From: Ignatzschineria indica
Lineage (GTDB): Bacteria; Pseudomonadota; Gammaproteobacteria; Cardiobacteriales; Wohlfahrtiimonadaceae
NCBI RefSeq assembly: GCF_003121925.1
Contig: NZ_QEWR01000002.1
Span: forward strand, 1,240,001 to 1,304,000
Direction of reading: 5' to 3'
DNA: 64,000 nt
Under the pieces are notes generated by a model. That model ran no database searches. It was given only the letters and a program-made list of their open reading frames with translations, and had not been told where the DNA came from. The position numbers and the translations under genes were made by a program. This document shows positions 8,248 to 16,288 of the stretch, piece by piece (position 1 is the stretch's first letter; each line of letters opens with the position of its first letter).

Positions 8248-9729
8248 ATGATTAGAAAAAAAGAAGAGATCTTTGAGCAAGCCCAAAAAGGCGCGCTTAT
8301 TGCGCAAAATAGAATTGCCGGTCATCCACTTAATAACGCCGTTTTGGAGAATATCTCTCCGATAGATAAAAATATCATTGGCACCATTACTGATGGCGAT
8401 GCCAACGATATCGATGCAGCCGTCAAGGTTGCGAGAGATACCTTTGAATCAGGTATCTGGAGTAAAAAATCTCCGGCAGAGCGTAAAGAGGTGATGTTAC
8501 GATTTTGCGATCTACTTGAAAAGCATCAAGAGGAACTTGCTGCACTCGATGCGGTTGATGCCGGTAAGCCCATTACAGAGTGTCTCAACACCGATATGCC
8601 AGCAACGATTGAGACCTTCCGCTGGTATGCTGAAGCGATCGATAAACTCTTCGGAAAAGTCGCCCCTACAGATAGCGATACGTTAGGACTTATTGTTAGA
8701 GAGCCGATCGGCGTTGTCGGTGCGGTATTACCATGGAACTTCCCGGCGCAGATGTTTGCTTGGAAAGTGGCGCCGGCATTAACTGCTGGAAATTCTGTCA
8801 TTGTAAAACCAGCAGAATTGACCTCACTCAGTGCTTTTAGAATGGTTGAACTTGCATATGAAGCAGGCGTCCCAGAGGGTGCTTTGAGTCTTGTTCTAGG
8901 ATTAGGAGAAAAGGTTGGTGAGGCGCTCGGTCGCCATATGGATGTTGATGTGGTCTCCTTTACGGGATCAACCGAAGTGGGCCGTTACTTTCTAAAATAC
9001 TCTGCTGAGAGCAACCTCAAAGAGATCATCTTAGAATGTGGTGGAAAAAGCCCTCAAATTCTCTTTGAAGATGCCGATATTGATGCCGCGATTCCCCATA
9101 TTCTCGCCTCAGCCTTTTGGAATATGAGTGAGAACTGTAGCTGTGGCTCTCGCCTGCTTCTTCATGAATCGATTAAAGAGGAGGTCTTAGAAAAGTTAGT
9201 TGCGGCGCTCTCTGAATGGAAGGTCGGAAATCCTTTAGATCCTTCTGTCTCTATCGGGCCGATGATCGAAGAAGCACACTTTAACAAGGTCAAATCCTTT
9301 ATCGATATCACTCTAAAAGAGGGAGGTAATCTCGTTTCCGGCGGTAAAATCCATTCCGACTTAGGCAGTGGCTGGTATATCGAACCGACAATCTTCGATA
9401 ATGTTCGCTCCGATATGACCCTCTTTCAAAATGAGGTCTTTGGCCCTGTTCTCGCCGTTGTGAGTTTCCAATCAGATGAAGAGGCGATCGCGCTCGCAAA
9501 TGACTCACACTATGGTTTAGCGGCCTCCTTCTATACCCAAAATATCAAGCGAGCATTTCATGTTGCTGCCGCTATTAAAGCAGGAACAATCTCAGTCAAC
9601 GGCTTTAGTGAAGGGGATATTACTACACCTTTTGGAGGTTTTAAACAATCAGGTTTTGGCGGTAAAGATAATGGCCTAGAAGCCTTTGAACAATATACCG
9701 CACAGAAAGTGATCTGGTATATGCATTAA
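8248..9729 (+). CDS. NAD(P)-dependent aldehyde dehydrogenase, probable 2-oxoglutarate semialdehyde dehydrogenase
   Basis: ALDH-superfamily enzyme of 493 residues. PWNFP (162-166), FTGSTEVG (238-245), the general base E263 in LECGGKSP and the nucleophile C297 in SENCSCGSR are all present, with the standard 34-residue E-to-C spacing. As last enzyme of the island it should oxidise 2-oxoglutarate semialdehyde to 2-oxoglutarate. By sequence alone it also resembles PuuC-type gamma-glutamylaminobutyraldehyde dehydrogenases, notable given the nearby PotF-like protein. I chose the ATG at 8248 rather than the in-frame TTG at 8245, because AAGGAG ends 7 bases before the ATG. It lies 226 bp after the deaminase gene and may have its own promoter. 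Confidence 0.85.
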   Translation: MIRKKEEIFEQAQKGALIAQNRIAGHPLNNAVLENISPIDKNIIGTITDGDANDIDAAVKVARDTFESGIWSKKSPAERKEVMLRFCDLLEKHQEELAALDAVDAGKPITECLNTDMPATIETFRWYAEAIDKLFGKVAPTDSDTLGLIVREPIGVVGAVLPWNFPAQMFAWKVAPALTAGNSVIVKPAELTSLSAFRMVELAYEAGVPEGALSLVLGLGEKVGEALGRHMDVDVVSFTGSTEVGRYFLKYSAESNLKEIILECGGKSPQILFEDADIDAAIPHILASAFWNMSENCSCGSRLLLHESIKEEVLEKLVAALSEWKVGNPLDPSVSIGPMIEEAHFNKVKSFIDITLKEGGNLVSGGKIHSDLGSGWYIEPTIFDNVRSDMTLFQNEVFGPVLAVVSFQSDEEAIALANDSHYGLAASFYTQNIKRAFHVAAAIKAGTISVNGFSEGDITTPFGGFKQSGFGGKDNGLEAFEQYTAQKVIWYMH

Positions 9730-10071
9730 TCAATATCCATTAATCAGTATCACTGTAGTAACTAACATAACTAACGTAACTGACACAACAGAAGAGCGGG
9801 AAAGGGAGAAGATCTCCCTTGACCCTCTTCCCTATTAATACTTTAGCAATTAACGACAAATCAACTAAAAATCATCAATCCCAATCATCAATTCAAGTCA
9901 GCAATTCAAATCATCGATACGTTACTGTATCGAATATCTAAAAATTACTACCAAACAAAAAAACATTTCGACCCTATCGATCACTATAAAAATAGAAAAA
10001 ATAGAGATTCAAATCATTAAATAAAATCAATCATCAATAAAAATAGGGCGATATCATCGGAGGATAAAACT
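9730..10071. other. intergenic region between aldehyde dehydrogenase and AGCS symporter
   Basis: No ORF seen. It holds several short tandem repeats: a 14-bp pair near 9724-9751, a 9-bp triplet near 9758-9785, and the 13-bp array at 9870-9921. The segment 9920-10050 is very AT-rich and probably carries the symporter promoter. Confidence 0.55.
9870..9921. repeat. 13-bp tandem repeat, four copies
   Basis: Units AATCATCAATCCC, AATCATCAATTCA, AGTCAGCAATTCA and AATCATCGATACG follow one another without gaps, ~150 bp before the AGCS symporter start. Confidence 0.8.
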
Positions 10072-11625
10072 ATGCAAAGCATCGTTGATACATTGGTAGG
10101 CTATATCTGGGGAAATGCACTCGTTGCACTCTCTCTCGGAGCTGGTCTCTATTTCACAATTATCACTCGAGGAGTTCAATTTCGTTATCTGATCGAGATG
10201 ATCAAGCTACTAAAAGAGGGGAAAAGTTCCCAAGAGGGGATCTCTTCATTCCAGGCCTTCTGTCTAGCGCTCTCAAGTCGAGTGGGTGTCGGTAATATTG
10301 CCGGCGTTGCCACAGCAATCGCTGCCGGTGGTCCAGGCGCAATCTTCTGGATGGCAGTGATGGGGCTATTAGGTGGCGCAAGCGCTTTTGCCGAATCAAC
10401 CCTTTCACAGATCTATAAACAGAAAGTAGATGGGCAATATCGTGGGGGCGCTCCCTACTACATTGAGCGAGGTCTTGGCTGGAAACCTTTTGCTATTTTA
10501 ATGGCGGTCGTGATCTGTATCTCATATGGTTTCTTAGTGCCGGGAATCCAATCAAATACTATTGCCGATTCTTTTAATACCGCATTTAATATCCCTCCCG
10601 TTTTAACAGGCATTGTTATAACTATTGCAATGGCTTATCTCATCTTTGGGGGTGTTAAACGTATTGCTAATTATGCCGATAAGATTATTCCCATCATGGC
10701 GCTTCTCTATATCATCTTAATGTTTGTAATCTTAGGGGCGAATATTACACAAGTTCCGGCGATGTTTAAACTGATTATCTCGAGTGCATTCGGCATGGAT
10801 GCCATCTTTGGGGGTATTGTTGGTTTAGCAGTTGCCTGGGGTGTACGGCGTGCGGTCTTCTCAAGTATGGCTGGTGCCGGAGAAGCAACTTTTAGCTCCG
10901 CCGCAGCTGAAGTGAGTCATCCTGTTAAACAGGGATTAATTCAAGGGTTTTCAATCTATATCGATACCGTGATTGTCTGTGTAGCAACGGGATTGATGAT
11001 CTTAATTACCGGGATGTATAACGTTACTCCTCCCGGAGGTGAAACGATTGTTGAGAATATCCCCGGTATTAGTGCCGGAAGCGCATGGTCTCAAATGGCA
11101 GTATCGAGTGTTTTTCCTAACGCCGGTGCGGGATTTGTTGCAATTGCAATCTTTCTCTTCGCCTTTACAACGTTAATGGCCTACTACTATATTGCTGAAA
11201 CGGCGATGATCTTCTTAGATCGTAAAATTAAGTATCCGCTTTTAACGCTCTTATTAAAATTTATCTTCCTTCTCACAATGTTCTTCGGCAGCATTGAGTC
11301 GGTCGATTTAATGTGGGGATTTGGAGATATTGGTTTTGGTAGCATGAGTTACCTCAACCTTGTGGGAATTATCCTTCTCTCAAAACCACTCTATCGCACC
11401 TTTAAAGATTATGAGCGCCAAAAGCGTGAAGGAAAAGATCCCATCTTTAATCCTGATATTGCCGGCGTTAAGAATGCAGATCTATGGCGTGAAATCAGTA
11501 AAAAGTATGAGGAAGGCAATCCCTACAATGGTGGCTCAAAACCTCATACGATTGCTGATCGATTAGAAGATCGCTACAAACATGAGACCCCCATCAGAAG
11601 AAAACCTCTTCCATCGGATCTTTAA
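10072..11625 (+). CDS. AGCS-family sodium:amino acid symporter
   Basis: Inner-membrane sodium-coupled amino acid transporter of the alanine/glycine:cation symporter family, 517 residues with about ten or eleven membrane spans. Family signatures are GAGLYFTIITRGVQFR near the N-terminus, SSRVGVGNIAGVATAIAAGG (residues 69-88), a PYYIERGLGW loop and SSMAGAGEATFSSAAAE. The C-terminus has a hydrophilic tail of ~65 residues. Within the island it is the best candidate for hydroxyproline or proline uptake, although the family is best known for alanine and glycine. CGGAGG lies 9 bases before the ATG. An intrinsic terminator follows at 11682. Confidence 0.9.
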   Translation: MQSIVDTLVGYIWGNALVALSLGAGLYFTIITRGVQFRYLIEMIKLLKEGKSSQEGISSFQAFCLALSSRVGVGNIAGVATAIAAGGPGAIFWMAVMGLLGGASAFAESTLSQIYKQKVDGQYRGGAPYYIERGLGWKPFAILMAVVICISYGFLVPGIQSNTIADSFNTAFNIPPVLTGIVITIAMAYLIFGGVKRIANYADKIIPIMALLYIILMFVILGANITQVPAMFKLIISSAFGMDAIFGGIVGLAVAWGVRRAVFSSMAGAGEATFSSAAAEVSHPVKQGLIQGFSIYIDTVIVCVATGLMILITGMYNVTPPGGETIVENIPGISAGSAWSQMAVSSVFPNAGAGFVAIAIFLFAFTTLMAYYYIAETAMIFLDRKIKYPLLTLLLKFIFLLTMFFGSIESVDLMWGFGDIGFGSMSYLNLVGIILLSKPLYRTFKDYERQKREGKDPIFNPDIAGVKNADLWREISKKYEEGNPYNGGSKPHTIADRLEDRYKHETPIRRKPLPSDL

Positions 11626-11681
11626 AGAGCATTTAACTAATAGATGAAATCTATTTAAAAATCAGTAGAAAACAGAAAAGT

Positions 11682-11718
11682 AGAGCGTTACGGAATCATA
11701 ACCGCAACGCTCTTTTTA
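11682..11718 (+). terminator. intrinsic terminator after the AGCS symporter
   Basis: AGAGCGTT (11682-11689) pairs with AACGCTCT (11706-11713), with inner CGG/CCG pairing, followed by TTTTTAATTT. It ends the hydroxyproline island. Confidence 0.88.
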
Positions 11719-11761
11719 ATTTCTCAAATATAGCTCCCCTCCTCTCAACAATGAAAATACC

Positions 11762-12320
11762 AATCTGCCGGAATGCTCCCGGCAATGAAGGATCTTTCAT
11801 TTGTATCAACAGAAGCTGACTCATAGCGGGAGAGAATGTTTGCAACTTCGGAAAGAACATGCGCCCGCAGATGAGCGATCGTTTAATCCCTCAACTTTAA
11901 TCACTCAACCCTTATTCCGATCATCTCGACATTGAAAATGTTAATCTGCCGGCATTGATCTCTCGACGATATAAGAATCATCTCAATTATATAAACAGAA
12001 GCTGACTCATGGCGGGAGGGAATGTTTGCAACTCCAGAAAGATCATGCGCCCGCAGATGAGCGATCGTTTAATCCCTCAACTTTAATCTCTCAACCCTTA
12101 TTCCGATCATCTCGACATTGAAAATGTTAATCTGCCGGCATGCTCCCGGCGATGAAGGATCTTTCATTTGTATCAACAGAAGCTGACTCATAGCGGGAGA
12201 GAATGTTTGCAACTCCAGAAAGATCATGCGCCCGCAGATGAGCGATCGTTTAATCCCTCAACTTTAATCACTCAACCCTTGTTCCGATCATCTCGGCATT
12301 GAAAATGTTAATCTGCCGGC
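11762..12320. repeat. array of three ~181-186 bp noncoding tandem repeats plus a partial fourth
   Basis: Copies begin with AATCTGCCGG at 11762, 11943, 12129 and (partial) 12310, so the spacings are 181, 186 and 181 bp. A block running from AACAGAAGCTGACTCAT through GCGCCCGCAGATGAGCGATC and CCCTCAACTTTAATC to CATTGAAAATGTT is nearly identical in all three. The ~45-bp block after CTGCCGGCAT agrees in copies 1 and 3 but is replaced in copy 2. Each copy can fold a long hairpin closed by GCGGG/CCCGC, and copies 1 and 3 have a GCCGG/CCGGC hairpin. No reading frame of useful length crosses the array and there is no transposase nearby. Function unknown. Confidence 0.93.
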
Positions 12321-12387
12321 ATGCGATTGTTAAAAGAGCATGATCGTTCTCTCCGGCAACTCTCAAATCTTCTTACTTCAAATAGCA

Positions 12388-12414
12388 AAAGGCACCATCA
12401 ATGATGATGCCTTT
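12388..12414 (-). terminator. intrinsic terminator after chaA
   Basis: On the minus strand AAAGGCATCATC pairs with GATGGTGCCTTT around an ATT loop (12 bp with one G-U), followed by a T. It lies ~52 bp past the chaA stop codon. Confidence 0.85.
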
Positions 12415-12465
12415 CCATACTCTTAACGCTCTACTCTATAGAGCAAGATCGATTTGAACCTTGCT

Positions 12466-13590
12466 CTATTCGCCACCTAATAACAACATTAAAAATGCGC
12501 CAAAAATGACAAGATGAGCAACACCATCCACCTTATTGGTTCGGCCGCTATCAAATGTTGCCTGGCAGAGAACAAATAATCCCGCTAATAGAACAACATC
12601 AGTAATCGGCAGACCTAAAACAATCTGATGCCCTGTTAAGAGAGAGATAATAACCACCGCAGGAACGGTTAGAGAGATTGTTGCTAAAACAGAACCGAAA
12701 TACATATTAACTGCACGTTGTAACTTATTATTCAAGACTGCCCGCATCGCCCCTAATCCTTCCGGCGCAAAGATCAGGATCGCTACAATCAAACCGGTTA
12801 AAGCTTTCGGTGCATTGAGATTATCAAGCAAAGATTCTAAAGGAGCTGAATCCACCTTAGTAATCGCAACAACAGAGACTAGATGAATCACCAACCAGAT
12901 ACCATGCCAAAGATTGGAATGTGGAGAGGGAATCCCTTCATGATTCTCATCCTGATCTTCATGATCATAGATAAAGAGGCTCTGATGAGTTCTTGTCTGA
13001 ATCACAAGGAAAACAGCGTAAAGAACAGCTGAAAGAAATGCCACAACAATTAATTGTCCTTTACTAAAGGTTCCACCCGGCATAAAGCTTGGTAGAATCA
13101 AAACCACTAGAACAAGTGGGATAATCGCTGTTGTATATTGCGTCACCCCACCTAAATTGACATGTTGTGTCTTAAATTTGCGTCCGCCTAAAAGAAGTGA
13201 GATCCCTACAAAGCCACTAATCACTAACATGATCAATGAATAGAGCGTATCTCGCATCAATGTGGCATAAGGATCGATCCCATTCTCCCCAACACCGGGA
13301 CTTGATGACATCACCGCCGTAATTAAGCTTACCTCTAAGATCACAACTGAAAGACTCAAGATCAAAGAACCATAAGGTTCTCCTAAGCGATGGGCAAAGA
13401 TATCTGCATGACGCACCACACTAAAAGCACTATAGAGAATAGCCACTAATGAGATAAGATTAATTAAGATCAAAAAGGGGGTGGATTTCGTACTTCCAAA
13501 AAAGAGATCAAACGCAATGACGATAATTGCCAATAGGAGTGCATACTCCTTATGCCGCGTTCCTCTCTTTTCACTCACTACTTCACTCAT
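12466..13590 (-). CDS. chaA: calcium/proton antiporter ChaA-like
   Basis: Cation/proton exchanger of the CaCA superfamily, 374 residues, close to E. coli ChaA. It has about eleven membrane segments in two homologous halves. The alpha-repeat segments are GEPYGSLILSLSVVILEVSL in the first half and LIVAILIFAPEGLGAMRAVL in the second, each with the key acidic residue, and they are separated by an acidic loop (YDHEDQDENHEG). ChaA extrudes Ca2+, Na+ or K+ in exchange for protons at alkaline pH. The start is the ATG at 13590, preceded by GAGGAG with a 6-base gap; an in-frame TTG two codons upstream is less likely. It is a single gene with its own terminator. Confidence 0.9.
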   Translation of the reverse strand: MSEVVSEKRGTRHKEYALLLAIIVIAFDLFFGSTKSTPFLILINLISLVAILYSAFSVVRHADIFAHRLGEPYGSLILSLSVVILEVSLITAVMSSSPGVGENGIDPYATLMRDTLYSLIMLVISGFVGISLLLGGRKFKTQHVNLGGVTQYTTAIIPLVLVVLILPSFMPGGTFSKGQLIVVAFLSAVLYAVFLVIQTRTHQSLFIYDHEDQDENHEGIPSPHSNLWHGIWLVIHLVSVVAITKVDSAPLESLLDNLNAPKALTGLIVAILIFAPEGLGAMRAVLNNKLQRAVNMYFGSVLATISLTVPAVVIISLLTGHQIVLGLPITDVVLLAGLFVLCQATFDSGRTNKVDGVAHLVIFGAFLMLLLGGE

Positions 13591-13718
13591 CTGCAACTCC
13601 TCTTATAAACTATTATCTGATATAACCCATTATCTTATTATCTCATTTTATAAATTAGGGCGTTAAAAAAATGAACAATAAAAGAGGAACAACCAAAAGG
13701 AAGCATAAAAAAGGACAA

Positions 13719-13743
13719 TAAAAAAAGGATGTTGCCATCCTTT
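13719..13743 (-). terminator. intrinsic terminator after ispB
   Basis: Minus strand AAAGGATG-GCAA-CATCCTTT followed by a TTT tract, ~35 bp past the ispB stop codon. Confidence 0.88.
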
Positions 13744-13777
13744 CTTCAACTTCGATCACTCTTGATAAAGACGTTCT

Positions 13778-14752
13778 CTAAAATTTCCGCTCTACAGCAT
13801 AATTTGCCAATGTTTTCAGCGCTTCTTTATAGGGCGATTCCGGTAGACGGCTCAATGCTTCAATGGCAAGTTTTGCTTGCGCAACTGCCACTTGATGTGT
13901 GTAATCGAGCGACTTTGTTTTCTCAATGACAGCTAAAATAGCATCTAATTTTGAGATATCGGCATTGACAAGTGCATCTTGAATTAAGGCTGCTTCTTCT
14001 TCCGTCCCTGCACGCATCGCATAGATCAAGGGGAGCGTCGGTTTCCCTTCTGCAAGATCATCTCCGGTATTTTTACCCATCTCTGCTGCCGTTGCGGTGT
14101 AATCTAAAATATCATCGATCAATTGAAAAGCGGTTCCAAGATACATCCCGTAAGTTGCTAACTCTTTTTCGAAATCATCACCACCTGCTTCGCGCGTTAG
14201 GATTCCGGCAACTGCCCCGGCAGCTTCAAAAAGACGCGCCGTCTTAGAGTAGATGACATTCATATAATTCTCTTCTGTGGTGTCGGGATCACCAATATTC
14301 ATCAACTGCATCACCTCCCCTTCTGCAATCACATTGGTCGCATCAGAGAGAATCCGCATAATGGGCATCGAGTCGAGACTGACCATCATCTGGAAAGAAC
14401 GGGTATAGATAAAGTCACCTACCAGAACCGCTGCCTCATTTCCCCATAATTCATTCGCCGTCTCTCGACCACGGCGCATATCGGAGTGATCAACGACATC
14501 ATCATGAAGAAGCGTTGCCGTATGAATAAATTCTATCAGCGCTGCTGCAGTAATATGCCCTTCTCCTTCATATCCCGCGGCACGTGCAGCAAGAAGCGTA
14601 ATCAAGGGCCGTAAACGTTTGCCGCCAGATGAGACAATATATTGTCCGACTTGATTGATCAGGACGACATCTGAATGGAGTGCCGTTAATATCTTCTCGT
14701 TAACAGCATTGAAATCTTTCTTTGCAAGCGCTTGAACAGCTTCTATTGACAT
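13778..14752 (-). CDS. ispB: octaprenyl/polyprenyl diphosphate synthase IspB
   Basis: Cytosolic long-chain trans-prenyltransferase that makes the side chain of ubiquinone/menaquinone from FPP and IPP. Length (324 residues) fits IspB (323 in E. coli). The first aspartate-rich motif is DDVVDHSD with DMRRG following (residues 84-95), the second is LIDDILD (211-217), and GGKRLRP (43-49) binds IPP. The small residues ahead of the first motif (FIHTATLLHDD) agree with a long-chain product. The Shine-Dalgarno (AAGGTAG) is modest. The rplU-rpmA pair that flanks ispB in enterobacteria is absent here. Confidence 0.95.
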   Translation of the reverse strand: MSIEAVQALAKKDFNAVNEKILTALHSDVVLINQVGQYIVSSGGKRLRPLITLLAARAAGYEGEGHITAAALIEFIHTATLLHDDVVDHSDMRRGRETANELWGNEAAVLVGDFIYTRSFQMMVSLDSMPIMRILSDATNVIAEGEVMQLMNIGDPDTTEENYMNVIYSKTARLFEAAGAVAGILTREAGGDDFEKELATYGMYLGTAFQLIDDILDYTATAAEMGKNTGDDLAEGKPTLPLIYAMRAGTEEEAALIQDALVNADISKLDAILAVIEKTKSLDYTHQVAVAQAKLAIEALSRLPESPYKEALKTLANYAVERKF

Positions 14753-15057
14753 TGCTTTGCTACCTTAATGATTAAATAAAATAAATAGTATCTAATTTTA
14801 CAGGAGAATTTGCTCCTGTTGGATCTTATTTGGATCTGCATCAAATTTGATTCAATCCTAATCAAATCTAATTTAGATTCTTGTCAGCCCCTCTTCGAGC
14901 GATCTTTATAAAAAGGTGATAGAGAGAAGAGAGATTCCTTCAAAGATCATGCTTAATCCCTCATTATAAGGGTTATTAGCGATAAAGGTAATCTCTCCTG
15001 ATCAAAGTTGCTAAGAAGTTATGACATAATCACCTTAAGTTCTCAATTTTCCTAATA
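14753..15057. other. intergenic region between ispB and a lipoprotein gene
   Basis: No gene seen. An ACAGGAG/CTCCTGT hairpin with a six-base loop lies near 14801-14820, inside the presumed ispB leader. The rest is AT-rich with partial repeats of the word CAAATTTGATT / CAAATCTAATTT. Confidence 0.5.
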
Positions 15058-15993
15058 TTACTGAGCCGTATAGAGAGATGCATCAGGACGATACTGAAAG
15101 CGGATCTTTGGTAGATAATCGCGATTAATACTCATCAGCTGATGACACATACGTCCATGAAAGCGGTAATCACTCTCATAACATTGATCAACGCGCCAAA
15201 GCGCCGGCATCGATTGTTGTAATGCTTGAAGTTCTAAACGATACCCTTCTCGCTCTTGTAAAAGATGCTGATATTTCTCATCCGCAGCTAATGCTGTTTC
15301 GATATGATTCTGCAACAGCGCTTCCCCATTATCGACAGCCTTCGATGACTCTTTTAACTGCTCTTTTAAATATTTTCGGCTCTCCTCTTCCTGCTTTCGA
15401 TAATGGAGCGCTAACGCCTCATCGACTGCTTTAAGATCTTTATCGAGCTCTAAGTTCTTCTGCAATTGCGCCTCATACTCATTCATTAAGTTTTTAATGC
15501 GCTTATCAAGCGTCTTATCATTAAGGGCAAAAAGCGTGCCATCTTGATGAGTATAGATGCCGGGAAGATGCTCAACACTATTGGCAAAGAGCGCTCGGTG
15601 TGAGAGCGTTTGCGCTGTCTCCTCTCCGGTGAAACGAGGTAAGGTCTCCATCTCAATCAACCATGTTTGATCATCCCCCTCTTGGGCAACAACAACGGCA
15701 TCAAACTGATTATTCTCTTCCCCATTTAAAGGCGTGTAGATTTTAATATTGCCAAAGGTGGTCAAAAACTGATAGCGACCATCACGATATTTAAAGGTGC
15801 CATTAATATCATAGAGCGCTCGATGCTCATCTATCGGAGAGACGGTTTTAATATGACTACTTGTAATCTCAATTTCAGAAGATGGATCACGAAGCGCCTG
15901 AAGATCGGCCAAATCTGGGCCTGCAGGCTGACATGCCGCTAGTAAAAGTGAACTGCCCACCAATAAAGCAATCTTATTCCAGTGTCGATTCAT
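15058..15993 (-). CDS. putative lipoprotein with coiled-coil region, unknown function
   Basis: A 311-residue predicted lipoprotein. Starting at the ATG at 15993 it has a short basic start, a hydrophobic stretch and a lipobox LLAAC with the lipidated cysteine at 21. GAGGAG lies 11 bases upstream; earlier in-frame starts (to 16029) would put 12 residues before the signal and lack a good ribosome site. The middle (about residues 165-255) is rich in E, K, L and Q and predicted to form a coiled coil. Three cysteines near the C-terminus (CYESDYRFHGRMC) could form a disulfide. I do not recognise the family; envelope location is the only supported claim. Confidence 0.72.
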   Translation of the reverse strand: MNRHWNKIALLVGSSLLLAACQPAGPDLADLQALRDPSSEIEITSSHIKTVSPIDEHRALYDINGTFKYRDGRYQFLTTFGNIKIYTPLNGEENNQFDAVVVAQEGDDQTWLIEMETLPRFTGEETAQTLSHRALFANSVEHLPGIYTHQDGTLFALNDKTLDKRIKNLMNEYEAQLQKNLELDKDLKAVDEALALHYRKQEEESRKYLKEQLKESSKAVDNGEALLQNHIETALAADEKYQHLLQEREGYRLELQALQQSMPALWRVDQCYESDYRFHGRMCHQLMSINRDYLPKIRFQYRPDASLYTAQ

Positions 15994-16178
15994 CGCTAAT
16001 ATGACTCCTCTTTTGCTTAACATTATCAATTATAATGGCACCATATTAGCTTAAAATTGCCTTAAAGATCAGATATTCAAGATCAATTTTTATCACTCAA
16101 TTTTTTATTGAGTCATCTTTTATTGATCAATATTTCAGCGATAGCCTCTCCCTCCCATAGATCTCCCAGAAAACCCAT

Positions 16179-16212
16179 AAAAAAAGTTCTAAAGATATTG
16201 ACTCTTTAGAAC
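16179..16212 (-). terminator. intrinsic terminator after the BCCT gene
   Basis: Minus strand GTTCTAAAGA-loop-TCTTTAGAAC (10 bp perfect) followed by seven T residues, ~77 bp past the transporter stop codon. Confidence 0.93.
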
Positions 16213-16288
16213 CTCTTTTGACCAATAGCGAGCTCATCACTAAAGATGAGCCTACCAATCATTGACCTATTATCTGATTGATAACCTA

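Noticed and set aside
11762-12320. CRISPR array or plasmid-type iterons
   Set aside because: Unit length of ~181 bp, nearly identical whole units and no short repeat/unique spacer alternation; no cas or rep genes nearby.
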